A DNA stretch of 64,000 bases from Bradysia coprophila (Eukaryota; Arthropoda; Insecta; Diptera; Sciaridae), in contig NW_023503416.1 of NCBI RefSeq assembly GCF_014529535.1, positions 310,001-374,000 of the forward strand. Reading direction: 5' to 3'. The translations under genes were made by a program, and so were the position numbers. Of the stretch, positions 27,001 to 40,094 are shown piece after piece (position 1 is the stretch's first letter; each line of letters starts with the position of its first letter). Under the pieces are notes generated by a model. It did not search any database and was not told where the DNA came from. It saw only the letters and a list, made by a program, of their open reading frames with translations.

Positions 27001-30000
27001 TATCAAAAGTGCATCGAAATGCTCAGTTAAAATTCATTCAACCGCACCGTCGATAGCACTATACATAATTTCTTACTAGGTTGACCAGATCGAAATCAGA
27101 TTCAAAAAATTACCAAACTCAAACTCGATTCCGGAACACTGTTCTTAGGTTGCTGAACATTGTTGTCGGGTGTTTTTGATCTAAAAATCCAAAATGTAAA
27201 AGTCAAATCTTGAAGAAGTTCTATAGATGCAATTTGTTAACGGCAACATTGACGAAAGATAGCGATAAGCCATGTTCGGTGCTGTTTTAAACAGCAAGAT
27301 GTTTGCCGAAACAGATGAAGTAAAAGATTTCAAATACATTTTGTGAAAGTGTTTAGATCAAACGTAGTAGAAGATTCGACGTGTCGGTGATACGAAATAA
27401 GCCCTGGTCGTCTTGACCTCTGTACAACCAGTTCTCCACTTTTTATCTGGTCTAAACTACACAATGAAACGACTATTACGTCGTAGTCGCAATAGTAGAT
27501 CTCTTCTCTACACGTACAACTAATTTTTCACTCTCGATCACGTACACTTAATCTGAAGTAACTCACGTACATATACTTGTTTACGATAGCTTTATGTCTA
27601 TATCTAATGTCTATATTAATTTTACAATATTTCTTATCAGCACTAATTAAAATGCACAAATAAAATTCTCATTATACAGACCGATTGTCATTATCAACAA
27701 AGTTGAAGAGCCAGTCACTTCAAATGCCGAACCAACAAAAGATATTAATCAATCGATAACCATGCCTCCAAAACAATCACAAATGACTTCAACGAATAGT
27801 CATCCAGCTGATAAATCTACGAACGGAAAAACGTCCAACAACACCAACGAAATTGTCAAACCGAAAATATTTGCCAAAAGTGAAGTGAACGTGGAAGTGA
27901 GTGATTACGATTCGGGAACTAAATCCACCCAACATCGAGATAAAGTTCAGTCGAAAATAACAAGTACAGTGAAAACGATCAATAAATTAACAACAAACGA
28001 ACCAGTTGAACATCAATCTGGGTCGCAACATACGGAATCTATTAAAAATAATTCAAAAATTCCAATCAAATTTAATTCCAGCAATAATCATAAATCAGTT
28101 ATAACAGTTGAAAAATCAAATAAAATTAATTCAAATTTAAGCAGTGTGGATCACAATGAAACATTATTATTGAGTGAAAGAAATGGTTCCACTCCAAATA
28201 TTGTTATTGTGAAAAATGTGAAAGAAAACTTGGACCGCCGAAATTCAGAGCGAAATTCAGAACAAAGCAAATGTGAATTAATTGAACCGAGTGTTAGTGA
28301 ACCGAAAATTAATTGTAATAACACCAGCGGTACGGTAATAGCGGAACGAATTATATTGGGCACAGAGTCTTCAAGTGCTAAACAGGCTGCGATTGGCCAT
28401 CAGAGTAAAATGGAAAAAATTAAAACCGAAGTCAAAATTGGTAAGTTTTCATATTATTTCGTCATACATTCTAGCCAATATAATTGATGCGGATAATTAA
28501 GCGGTTTATGTGAGCGTGATTACGACACTTTCCAGTTTTTAATTAATATCGTAGTGGAGGACCTTGTCGTCAATTGATTTTAGCAGTTGTCTATTTCACA
28601 GCAAATAACTAATGCTGGGAAATTGCAGTGTCGTGTCAACTTTGGAATATTTTTTGTTTTAAATCCTACTCGTCTGCAGACCGTGCTAAATTGCGTACAA
28701 TGTAAATTGACTGCTTTCCGTTTTCAATTATAAAGTTCCCTCGAAACACGAAAACTTCATCTTCTGCTAGCCTAACAAAAACATAAATTTCAAGCATCAA
28801 ATGTAAATGGCATAAGAGTCTATAGAAAAACGTGCATTAAGCCGGAAAATATAGAACAGGCACTTCCACAAACTAATTTGTTTCCCGTCGCAGTCCTTTA
28901 CTATTCATTATTATTCCATTATGTAGCTTGTACCTCAAAATAAATTGTTCCATTTTGATGGTGTTAATACGTTACGTCGAAAAATTACATTAGCCCAATA
29001 ATTATTTTCCCTTTTATTCACAATTTTGGAAATATTGATTTTTTTCACAATATACAGGAGATAAGAATATTTTAGATAATTAAATTTTGGTTTCGCTTCT
29101 ATTATACGTAAAATGAAAGCAGAAAGTGTTTCACTTAATTCAATTTTATCGATATGTGTGTGCACGAAAAATGATTTCGCACTTAGTGTGTACAGGTTGT
29201 GACTTCTGAATTTTATCAATTCAATTATATGTATTGACTGAAGTTTAGCGAAAATTCAGGTGGCAAATAAATGGGATTGCCTAGGGAGTAGTAAGCTTGA
29301 GTCAGTGCGAGAATTTTCCTTCTGCTATTCATTTTTATTGACTTTTATTGCAGTAGATTATTGGTTTGAACAATACCGGTGGCATCATGTTTTACTTTGT
29401 TAAGTAAAGTAGGAAATTGCGTTTCATTTGTTATGTCCTGTCCTATTTTGATAATGCAAACAAAAAAGAGTTAAGCTCTGCCTGGTGCTCTCTTGTGTAG
29501 AATGTTTAATAAAGTGAAGTAAAAGATTTTTTACCACACATCAGAAAGTTATTAAAACAACTAAAAGTAAGAGCGTTTACTGTCGGTGCCATGCGAAAGT
29601 TGAACATTTTTTTTAGAATTATCAGTTTGGGACGATCAGTTAAGATCTCGTAACACAGATCTGTTGATTCTTTGTTTCCATTCCCGGTCATCATGTAAAT
29701 CATGGCAGCCTTCCTGTTGCCGATAGGAACCTGTCTAAGATGTCAGGTCCTATTGCAGCAATTTCCATCTCGTAGTCTCCGAGCATCCTGCGTCTTAGTT
29801 GAAAAAATTTGGAGCAATCACATATCAAGTGTGCACCCGTTTCTTCTTCTAGATCGCAGGAACATCTCGAAGTGTCCGAAAGTCTCAACTTGTTCATGTG
29901 CCGATTCAGCCCGCAATGTCCCGTAATCGCTACTACTACTATTTTAATGCGATTTCCGTCCATTTTGAGCAAATCTTTGGCCCATTTTTCGTTAGGCTTA

Positions 30001-33000
30001 GGGAAGAAGCATTTCGTATGAACGTCTCCATTATACGCTCCCCTCCCCAGCGTTCTGCGTGTTTACACTTGACCCAGTACTCCAGTGCTCTTTTACACTC
30101 CGACTGAGGAATCGGAAGGTACGGTTCTGGCCCGTTTGCCTGAGTCGCCGAGCCTTCTTTGGCCAGCTTATCCGCTTCCTCATTTCCCTCCACGCCAGAA
30201 TGTCCTGATACCCAGACCAAATTGATCCGATTGCTCAGAGCAAGGAGGTTCAGGTATTCCTTACATTCCTTCACCGGCTTGGACTACGGGCAATACGAGA
30301 AAGTTGAACATTACATAGCTATTTGTCTCCTGCGAAATCGATTACTCGTGGAATTTTTCGTGAATTTTTATGTGAAATTCAACTGTTGCATGGCGTAGGC
30401 AATAAAAACAGAATAGATGTTGCTATGCAATTTATTAATTCAACATTTTTCTGATACTCGTAGACTCCCTCATGTATTTTTGAGCAGCTTGCTTCAGTAA
30501 CGGTACTTTGACAAGTGTAGAGTTTGTATATCCGAGCCGAAGACGAGGTATACAACTACAAAAGACAGTTACCAAAGCTTTTTGCTCAAAAACACACTTG
30601 GGCCTTTGCCTTTATCCTAAAATTGTTACCTCATATAATACAGCAGTCAATGTAACCTACTATATGTACTATATTAGTATGCTATGAAAGAACACCTTAA
30701 CAGAGAGCAGCTAGACGTTTTTTCTACACTTTGCCTAATCCACGGAAAGAGTTCAAGATACTGTGTGCTGTAAATAAGCGACTGATTGATCGACCATTTT
30801 TGGTCTGTTGATCTCATGTTTATATACTCAATGATATTAATGACCATTCGAAAAAAGAATTGAATATCTTCTCTCCAATTTTCTCCCATAAAACTGTTGC
30901 TTCATATGAAAATCTAAGATCACTGATCGATCAATCTTTTTCGAAATGTTCTATACTTTAATGTAAACGATGACTAACAAAGCGCTACATCGGACATATA
31001 TGTATGTAATACGAAGATGGGATAAAAAGAGTTGAAGAAAAACTTGAATTAATTTCGCTACTCAAACAATTCTATGCTGTTTTAGAGTATGTGAGAGCGA
31101 GCAGTGTTTGCATGTAAGTATAAGAAAAAGACTCGGAAATAGCGAACAAGAATCTGTATTCGATGTATGGTAAATGGTTAGCTGGTTAGTTCTCGGTACG
31201 CCGTTGAGCGGTAAATAACTTATATTGAAACAATTATTATGGTGCTACACATTTAACAACAACAAAAACAACACAATAGTTTAGTGTTTCGTTTGTTCTT
31301 TTTTTTCTGGCGACTTAAGTATACCGCACTTTATTGACTTAGAATTTCGTTCATAGTTCATATTCAACTCTACCGAATCTCGTACGCACATGTTCGTTAA
31401 CAGTCATTTAAGTAGTTGAAATGAACAAATCAAATTTAATTTTTCGACTGTGAAAAGAACATCAAGAAACATTTATTAAACATTTTTGTCTGATTAAAGT
31501 GATTTTTCTATTTTTGTTTGTTGCGGGCTTTATACATTATAAGTCCAAAGTACCTACTACATAGGAGTTCATTGCCTTCGACATTCAAACTGGATACCAC
31601 CGCTGAATCGCAAGAAATAGTAAGTTACTTACTAGCAAGAGAATAAAATAATGTACAATGTGCCTTCATAATGCTACAAACCATTTGTACGAATATATAC
31701 ACGAAGCGAAAATGGAAAAAAAAAAGATTAAGGCACATAGCAAAGCGAATTAACTTTATAATGCAAAGTTGAATGCGCAAAAATGTAAAATGTAACTCTA
31801 AACAGCATCGAATATAATAAGTATACTCGACGAACATATATATATGTATATTGGGATATATACGCGAGATACACAGATGTATAGAATGTGTAACTAAGAA
31901 CTGAAATAAATATAAAAAAAGCCATACCTTATGAAGTGAAGTGGAAACCGAATATTTTTATAGAGATCAATGATGGGATTATATGTTTATATACAGTGTA
32001 ATATCATTTAGTTTCAAAATAGGCATACGCAGTAACATTATACAAAAAGTAAATTGATGAATTTTATAAGAAAATCGTCACTTAAGACACCGGTGTCTGG
32101 ATAAATTATTGAACTTTTATGCGCACGGCAAGGTATTTCCACTTTTGAATTGTTATGTGAGGTGGTTAAAACGATTATAACGGTGAATAAGGATGTCATT
32201 TCAATGAATTACATGCTTCGGCTAACGGCAACGAATGCAATAAGTTACGGGAAGAAGGCAGTTAGTTACGAATATTCTGTTTTCAGTTGTTGTTTTTTTC
32301 ATTTCTTACCGGTCCAAAACTGGAAACGATCACTATTCCACCTATTGTTCAGAAAATAAAACCTTCCGCTATTAGTTTTCGTCCAATGATGTTTCTACTG
32401 AATAAAATACTCAATTAAATCCATTTCTGGAATACAGCCAGTTAATACATTAACGTGAATTATAACATTTCCGTAAAAGAGCAACAAATTTATTTAGATT
32501 CGATTGATGGGAATGTGTGTTTTTCTGTTGATTAAAGTGAAAAATTATAAATATTTTGGCTACTATAAGAGGCGTGCTCATCACCTACGGTTTTTTGTTC
32601 GGTCGGAAATCTTTCTAATTGAGTATTTTTCTACAAAATTGTTACCAATTATCCATTGAAATAATCCGAAAATAATCGACACCCCGCAGCTTGTAAAATC
32701 GAACGGCGCCCAGCATTTCGTAATCGATTAACAATAATTTCTTTGGATCAATTTGTGTGCATTTGTATAAAATATTCAGACATTGCACTACGTTGAGCCC
32801 ACCCAGGTGGATACTGGTATTTTAGTTCTAGATCTGGTATTTGATAGTGATAGGTTGAGAGATTGTTTACATATTTTTGGAAACAGGATCTGTAAGTAGC
32901 ATAGATCTTCCTGATCCTTTGTTCCCTGAATCACTTTGAAATCTATACCATGCGAGCATAGCATTAAGAGGTGTGATAACCGGAACTTAGAAACATTTTC

Positions 33001-36000
33001 CCAAACTTTATAGTAGCTCTTTTGAATTGTTTAGTGCAAACTAGAGTTACGCAGGTCATGTAAACAGAACTTTTTTTTAAGATGAAATAAATGAAATGAA
33101 ATGAAATGAAATGAAATGAAATGAAACTTTATAGTCTGACTGATGTGTAACTATGATCGTTATAATAATGAAACTTAATTGCAACTATTTCTCAAGTAAT
33201 TTATTTTGATCATTTCAGGTGGTATGGACCGTGACAACTTAACGACATCAAAACCAATGATCGCCAATGATGTACACGTTCATCCACCCTCATTTTCTCG
33301 TCTCCCACCCGACGGTCATGAATTCCCTCCAAATTTCTCTGAGCCGATAATAATAACATCCGTCTTCAAACAGAATGCTGACATCAAATTAAGTGGTGAT
33401 AGATCGAGGTATTTAATAAAATACTGCGGCCCCGTCAATGCCATTCTTAATAATATATTTAATTCCAGTCCAGTAGATATTGTTCCATCACCGCCGAAAT
33501 CCAATCCACCTCAGACCTTGCCTAGGAAAATTTACCGTCAAGATTTAGTGATTACCGTTGATGATGCTCGATTCGATCAAAGTTCGAATTTCATTCCAAT
33601 TGCAACGACGAAGAACTCTCGTGCTACCAGTGAAGAACAGAAATCATCCCTTAAAATTGTTGACGTTAATCAGAAGGATATATCTCCTGCCGCATCCATT
33701 GCCAGAAAGAATTCACATGAGACAATCAAAACGAAAGCTCCGAAAACTCAGCAAAGTGAAGATATCCCAGTTAAGGCACCAGTCACATCCCGTAAACAAT
33801 ATGCACCGATGGCACCGTCAAATTGGCGTAAAGATGAAAAATCGGAAAAAAGTGTTCGAGACAAAATCGCCATGTTTTCCAATGACAAAACTAAACCAGT
33901 GGAAAGGAAAGGATTGAACAAAAGCACAGACAATTTGCTGTTGGATAATAATGACCGATCGCTCAACAGCACTGAAATCGAGTGGTCATCCCTTACAAAG
34001 AAAGCACAAAGCGTTGACACGTTGGACACAATTGATTCTTCAGCCGAAAGTCATTACAAAGTCAATTTTACTGAAAGCACTTGTGATAACAATAGTTCCT
34101 CAAAGAAATTCGAGTCAGGACCCATCAGTAACGTATATCCATACAATTTGAGAGCGTACAGTGTCGAAAATTTGCGCGACGTTGAGAGCATTTCATTACA
34201 AACGGCACCTTTAACCAGCAAACAACCAACAATTATCTCCCAAACACCGAGCATTCCGACTTCATATGCATCTTTGCCACGATCAAAGCCACCTACCATT
34301 ACTAGAACAACTAGCTTTTCCGGCAGTCGAGAACATCAAAACTATGATGAGCGTCGTCGTACATCGATTTCAAATTTGTTGGAGCAACGCAAGAAGTCCA
34401 TGTCGAAACTACGGGGCCTAATAATTCCCGAGAAAACCGCATTGGCAAGTGAAACGGAACAAATCCTCGACTTACCTGAAATTAAGTCAGCTGACACTCA
34501 AAAAGTTATACTGCTACACTCAACGCAACAGAATTCATATTCCCGGCGAGAGCCAGTTGTTCCTAATCCTCGGCATTATACATCGTCATACCAGAGTCTC
34601 TCGAACACACAAGAGAACGGATATGTGAGTATTTTTGGCAGCGGAACGAACCGTGCAGTTCCTAAGAATGGACGAAACTCTGACACGAAAACAGTGTTCC
34701 CAAAACCTGTAGCAGTCGTCACACCCCCTACAAAACCGCCAAGAACTTCGCTGATCATAGCTAGCCAGCACACAACAAAGGAAAACAATAAGTGTGACGA
34801 CAGTGATAACGATTCGGTCCTTTGTGCCAAGATGTCTTCGCCTCCTAACTCACCCGTCACCAATCCGCCAAGCGAAAAGATTGCTCTTACCCGAACACTC
34901 AGCTCTGAAACGAATACGTCGATTGCGAGCTCTACAACATCAACGCTAACTTCAGGATCAGGGTCACAAGCTAGTTGTAGTTCGGTTGGAAGCACTCCGA
35001 CAATTGACATGAGTCGCAAAATAGTTCGCTCAACATCGAAAGAGTCGTACGTGAATCGGAAAAGTATACTCGCTCTGTCGAAATGTCGAAGTGGAAAAGA
35101 TGACTCAAATGGCCGGTACGAAGATGAAGATAGTACGGACGGATGTGAAGATGATATTGTTAGACACATTCCGAAATCGAAACAAAGAAGCGCACAGTTT
35201 GCCCACAATAAAGTCGTGCCACCAAGCCTTGATTCCATTACTAACTATAGACTAGCATCCAATGAAAATGCTGTGGTTGATATGATCGTTAAAGTGGCCG
35301 AATTTGTTGAAGTAACATCAGATTCAAATAGTGACAGTAACACGTGTGATTCGTCGGCAGCACAGGTCATCGATAAGTTCATGAACGAAGAAAGAAAGGC
35401 TAGTTTCAAGGCCGTTCAAGAAGCGAAAATTGTGAAAACCGTGCCAAAAGCAAGTGTGCCAACATTTCAAACTAAACAGCCGGAAAATAACAACGACCTG
35501 GCCAAGTGGGTGAGAAGTGAAGTGGCAAAGACGAGAAAATTGGAAGAAACACAAAAAAAGCCAGAGCCACCTAAGGTCCCAACGAGAAATTCGGTTCTTG
35601 ATAACATAAAGAAATTTAACGGCGCAGGAGATAAGCCAATCGCATTCACACCCACTCCTTTAAACCTCACAAAGAAAACACAAAGTTCTGACAATCGAAA
35701 AGGCAGTGAAAGTACTAGGATGCCACCTCCATTGAAATCACCGAAGAATAAGTTAAACAATCATGAGAGATTTTCCTCACTAGACTCGTTGGCATCCTCA
35801 TCGTCTGGCGTTTCATCTACCCAAACATTGTTGACAAATACACCCGAACACGGTAGTCTGTCGTCGTTCGAAAGCAATCACAGTCTTATCACACCTGCTG
35901 ACCTCCAGTTGATTATCGAAGAGGCAGATCCACCGTTGAAAACACCTGAAGCGGTTGTTGTAGTACTCTATAGAGATTCGCCAGAATGTAGTGTCGGAGT

Positions 36001-38594
36001 TACGTTAGCAGGTGGAGCCGACTATGAAACAAAAGAAATAACGGTGAGCGTGGCTACCATTGTCAACAGTGAATTTTTACCAATTAAAATCTTATTTCTT
36101 CTTAACTTAAGATCCATCGTATTCTGTCAAACTCACCAGCCTACAAAGATGGTCGACTTCGTAAAGGTGATAGGATTCTATCAATAAATGGGCTGAGCAT
36201 GCGTGGACTGACACATAGAGAATCGGTAACAGTACTTAAGGTGAAAACAATTTTTAGTCGAAGACGGAAGCCCTGTTGTTTAACGATCTTTTTTTTGATA
36301 AATTGATAGTCACCTCGCACCGAAGTCGTAATGGTCGTTACACGATCTGAGTCGGTAAAAATTTCAAATGATTTGGGATCACTGAACTCTTTATGTGATA
36401 AACCGTACAGTCATTTAGACGGTAATAGACGGCGCACTTATCACAAAGTATCTAAATCGCTAGATTTGGACGTGGATGGTGTGTCCAATGAAGGTAAGGT
36501 CGATTTTTCTTAATTTCCTTAAGCAAATGGATCACAACCATTTATTAAATAGGATCGATTTTCGATGACTGCAAGTCCCTGGACGACAGAGGAAGTACAA
36601 TTAGTATCGACAATAGCTCTTACGGTGCTACGGATCGATGCACGAAAAATAATGGAATTCATAATGAAGGTAAGACTCCGTATTATTATGGATGATAAAA
36701 GAGAAACAATTTTCATAACATTGCCCTCATATACAAAGCGAAGCACAATGTTGTCATAATTTGTTCAACTTAATCTGTGTGTATATCGAACGAGTCCTTT
36801 TCGTTGGGATTACCTTCTTGTTATTACTATGCCAACAGGCAAACAGATTAAATCGAATTAATTCTGATTCAGTAATTTGAACATTATACCACCTTTTAAA
36901 CGTCTTATGCATGCAGCTTTATGTTTAAAAGGGATAAAGGCATATCATGTTTTTAGATAATGTTTTTGACAAATCGAATTGATTTTGAGTCTTCTCTGGA
37001 TATTTATATAGTGACGAACAGTGGTTTCTTTTGGGTGATGTTCAGAAATAATCTCAGTGATAATCACTCTTAATTTATACCTTAAAAATGCTGACGTGCT
37101 GTAATAGTATTTACTCAGTAAGCCCTCGGGAAATGAGTCATGACTTCATTGACATTTGTGTTAAAACTCATTTGACGGTGGCTTAGTGAGTAAAATAGCT
37201 TGCGTAATTCTTTGGAAGTTTGTATTTTGCCTAATGTGGTTACAACTCTCGCCTTCGCCTCGAGCTAACGCCACACTTGACAAAATAAAATGTTCCAAAC
37301 AAGAACGCAATGAAGTAATCTACTAAAAATGTGTTACATCAATGCAATGCATTACATTACTGATTAATTTAACATTCTCAGAACATCGGGTTTTAACATA
37401 GGGTCCTTCATTACATTTTACAGATACGGCTAAAATCGTAGAGGTGATAAAAGACAGTTGCGGCCTCGGATTGGCCATTGAAGGTGGACTGGATTCACCT
37501 ACTGGTCACAGACCGTTGACGGTGAAAAAGGTTTTCATGGGTAAGTTATTACCAGGACGACTGAGAAAAATGCCTATACTTCCTATAACAACCGTTTTGG
37601 AATGAAATCGTATTTTTTTGAGTTTTAATCGGGAACGTCAGATTGTTCGAACAGAAACGGAAACACGTCTTTGGACAATGTAGCTTTGCCAAAGAAAAAT
37701 CGTTTGTGTTTCCGTTTATGTTGGACATTCCGTTTCTGCTCGAACAATCTGACGTTCCCTAATGTCTTAGCTTGTCGATACTATTCTAACTGCATCATTA
37801 CTATTTCGAATCCAACTATTGAGTACCGCAGAACTGCTTGACAAACCATCTAAAGTCATTGAGAGTTATCTGTGCTAGATGCGCTTTTCTACGCCGCTGC
37901 AATGATACCCAACATGGCTTTTTAGCAACATCAAAATTGTACCTTTGCATGTCACATATCTCGTCTACACGGGAAATCGAATTTAGGGTGGGAAATGGAA
38001 TAAAGAATTCACCGTTGCATTGCTATTTGGATCTTTTTTTGGTACCAGCATTCCTAAATTTGTCTAACACAACATAACTCTCGTGACAAACGGTTGTGAA
38101 CCAAATTAGAGAGATGGAAAGCCTCGAGTAAAGTGCATCTAGGACAGACATCTTTATCTCATTAACTTTAGATGGTTTGTTGGAGCAGCACTCTTCAAAA
38201 ATCATGAATAATGATGCGGTGAGACTATTCTCGACAAGCAATGGGTGTCGTTTTTATTTTGTGAAAATCGAACTACTCTACCATACATCATGCTCAAAAA
38301 GGGATGATTTTAGACCTCAATGAAAAATATAAAATTAATGACTTCATTCCCCACGTGTGATGGTCCTAAGAATTGGGAAATTGATTGTATCCTTTCCTCT
38401 CAGAAACATGTTTTAAAAACTAATAAATAAAACGATAAAATATAGGCGGTGCCGCTGAAAAAGCTGGAAACATTAACGTTGGCGACGTAATCCTGTCAAT
38501 AAATGATTTTTCCACAAAAGACATCACTCGTGTCCAAGCATGGAATTACATGAAAGGTTTACCATCTGGACCGGTAAAGTTTGTCCTGAGCTAA
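24098..38594 (+). CDS. bbg: Multi-PDZ scaffold protein, big bang (PDZD2 / pro-IL16 type)
   Basis: Nine exons join in phase: 24098-24746, 24812-25724, 27680-28440, 33219-36043, 36112-36240, 36310-36493, 36553-36669, 37424-37540 and 38446-38594. They total 5,844 bases (1,947 aa plus TAA). PDZ1 is at about residues 58-149 (binding loop LGFGL, then [11 protein letters not shown]). PDZ2 is at about 1686-1772 ([25 protein letters not shown]) and is split over three exons. PDZ3 is at about 1862-1947 ([38 protein letters not shown]) and ends the protein. Between them is a long serine-rich disordered region, 942 codons of it in exon 4. The PDZ3 ending AWNxxKxLPxGPV is the hallmark of the last PDZ of PDZD2 and pro-IL16, whose fly counterpart is big bang, a cortical scaffold needed at epithelial junctions and for gut immune tolerance. 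The start is the ATG with context AGAATGG; more upstream exons are possible. One donor is the less usual GTTCGT (after 25724). An AATAAA lies at 38924-38929. Confidence 0.85.
26078..27050. mobile_element. Large foldback element in intron 2 of the PDZ gene
   Basis: The sequence from 26078 (ACGGTGCGGTTGA) to about 26540 is repeated in reverse complement from about 26610 to 27050 (TCAACCGCACCGT), giving arms of about 460 bp and a short AT-rich spacer. The arms match along their whole length with scattered substitutions and small indels. No transposase is encoded. The element is a transcribed intron segment, so the intron RNA could fold into a long hairpin. Confidence 0.85.
27252..27396 (+). mobile_element. 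Degenerate copy of element family M in intron 2
   Basis: It shares the words ATAGCGATAAGCC, AACAGCAAGATGTTTG, CAGATGAAGTAAAAGATTTC and TTTAGATCAAACGTAGTAG with the other copies. The ends are unclear. Confidence 0.45.
29700..30290 (-). pseudogene. Non-LTR retrotransposon RNase H fragment in intron 3 of the PDZ gene
   Basis: From about 30290 leftwards the minus strand reads [17 protein letters not shown] then [20 protein letters not shown], the RNase H signature of LINE elements with a C-terminal RNase H domain (I/LOA-like groups). After a frameshift between about 29972 and 30040, the other frame gives [16 protein letters not shown] and a [17 protein letters not shown] metal-binding-like tail, ending [13 protein letters not shown] at 29700. 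The reverse transcriptase and endonuclease are missing. It is 5'-truncated and frameshifted, so inactive. It lies antisense to the host gene inside its intron. Confidence 0.85.
30479..30592. repeat. Foldback with CCGAGCCGAAGACGAGG apex
   Basis: The left arm from TTTTTGAGCAGCTTGCTTC and the right arm ending GCTTTTTGCTCAAAAA are reverse complements with several mismatches. The turn is GAGCCGAAGACGAG at about 30535-30550. It lies in intron 3 of the PDZ gene. Confidence 0.65.
33083..33126. repeat. Pentanucleotide microsatellite (GAAAT)n
   Basis: About eight near-perfect tandem copies of ATGAA/GAAAT lie about 90 bases before the big exon 4 of the PDZ gene. Confidence 0.9.
37211..37300. repeat. 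Foldback with CTCGCCTTCGCCTCGAG apex
   Basis: Arms 37211-37250 (TTTGGAAGTTTGTATTTTGC...) and 37257-37300 (...ACAAAATAAAATGTTCCAAA) are imperfect reverse complements meeting at a CpG-containing turn. It lies in intron 7 of the PDZ gene. Confidence 0.65.
37631..37759. mobile_element. 129-bp terminal-inverted-repeat element in intron 8
   Basis: The left end GGGAACGTCAGATTGTTCGA and right end TCGAACAATCTGACGTTCCC are exact reverse complements, with arms extending to about 31 bp. A second inverted pair (CGGAAACACG / CGTTTGTGTTTCCG) is nested inside. The whole unit is one hairpin. No coding capacity. Confidence 0.8.
37841..38180. mobile_element. 340-bp foldback-type element in intron 8
   Basis: The left end ACAAACCATCTAAAGTCAT and right end ATTAACTTTAGATGGTTTGT are reverse complements. 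Matching inner words TGTGCTAGATGCGC and GTGCATCTAGGACAG continue the arms. It lies just before the last coding exon of the PDZ gene. Confidence 0.65.
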
Positions 38595-39660
38595 GTCAGC
38601 TCAAAGGAAGCGATGATCAGTCACAAATGGACGCGACAATAGTCACAATGGACGATTTATATTTTTGTTTTAAATATTTGAATGGGGACGTATCGACGAA
38701 AAGACTTTTTAATGCTTTATTAATCATATTCTTGCCGAAATGTTTTGTTTTTTGTCAATTTGGGTGGTCGTACGTCTTCTAATTTATTTTATTTATTTAT
38801 ATTCTTTAATTGTCGATAACGAAAACAACGAAATTACTTGCCATTTAGGGTCGGACAACAATTTAAATTTCTTCCTATAATTAGTACCACTGGCTCTAGT
38901 AGCATCTGTACGATATCTAATTCAATAAAACACAAAAATTGAATTAAAAATAAAATAATTGTTTGATAATATCTGGACTAATAAGTTTGAAAGTAAGATA
39001 CGACGATTTGTAAACCATATAAAAGCTTACATGCTTACAACATACGTCAGCTGCTTTTCCATTACAGAGGACACACATAATAAATTGAATTAGAGTTTGG
39101 TTGATTTGAGGTTGTTGAGAAAATGTTCCGTATTGTCCTAGCATAATATTGAGTTTGTTAATAATTAATTTTGACGAATTTGAAAAATTCGCTGTTGAAA
39201 GGACTTTGCATTGTATATCCAAATGACTTTTATGTCAGGGATGCTTGATAAGTAATTTATTTATTTATGAACGAACCGCAAATCGGTTTAGAATTGTTTT
39301 TTGTTGTTGTATTGAACTGCAAAAAAGAAAGGGAAAGAGTAAACAAAGTTTACTGTGTCTATATTTACAAGGAGTGAAAGTGAATGGAAATTTGCTCAAA
39401 TTTGTTTTATGAAAACATATTTTGCAGCTAAACTATTTTTTGTACTTCGATTTACTTAAAACTTTTGCCATGGTTTTTTTTTAATTTTATTTTTTATCAT
39501 TAAATAATTTTTGCATTGTATTTTTTTACTCAAAAACGCTCTTTTATAATTTTATTGATCATTGAATTGAAATAAATAAAATGATTTTGTTTTGCTTCGC
39601 TCTTGTGTTTTACCTTTACATGTTAACTAGTGGAGTCCTCTAGGATTTGAAAAAAAGAAA

Positions 39661-39770
39661 ATGCTATTCGCACTTTGTGAAAATAGTCACTTTATAATAC
39701 TTTAGCTATTCGCACATTGTACGAATAGCCAAGAAAAGACTATTCGCACACTGTAAGGTAAAAAGCATGA
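39661..39770. repeat. Left palindrome-rich flank of the minisatellite
   Basis: It contains repeated short palindromic words GCTATTCGCAC and GTGCGAATAG-type, plus the track ATAGTCACTTTATAATACTT. The same track occurs in the same orientation at about 40725-40745 on the other side of the 52-bp minisatellite. Confidence 0.7.
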
Positions 39771-40094
39771 ATTCAAATTTTTAAGGACTGTAGTCGTTCA
39801 GAAACTGAAAATATATGGAGAGATGATGAAATAAATGGAGAGATGATGATACAAATGACCAGAAGATGATCGTGTCAGAAAAATTACGTATTGGTAGCTT
39901 CCGAAACCAAATATTATTAACGTACAGTTTTTGTCTTTTTTGAGCACTATGGAACTCCCAAATAACATTTTTAAGGAAAGGTTTCCACCTTAATGTTCCA
40001 CAAATATTATTAACGTCTTTATGTCAGAATATTAATTTGATAAAATAGTCAGCTATATTAACCTTTAATGAATCATATGGTTCAGGCGTTTGTT

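Noticed and set aside
34576..35238. 220-residue open frame on the minus strand
   Set aside because: It is antisense to the large fourth exon of the PDZ gene, whose sense frame is open for 2.8 kb and spliced in phase. The antisense peptide has no domain.
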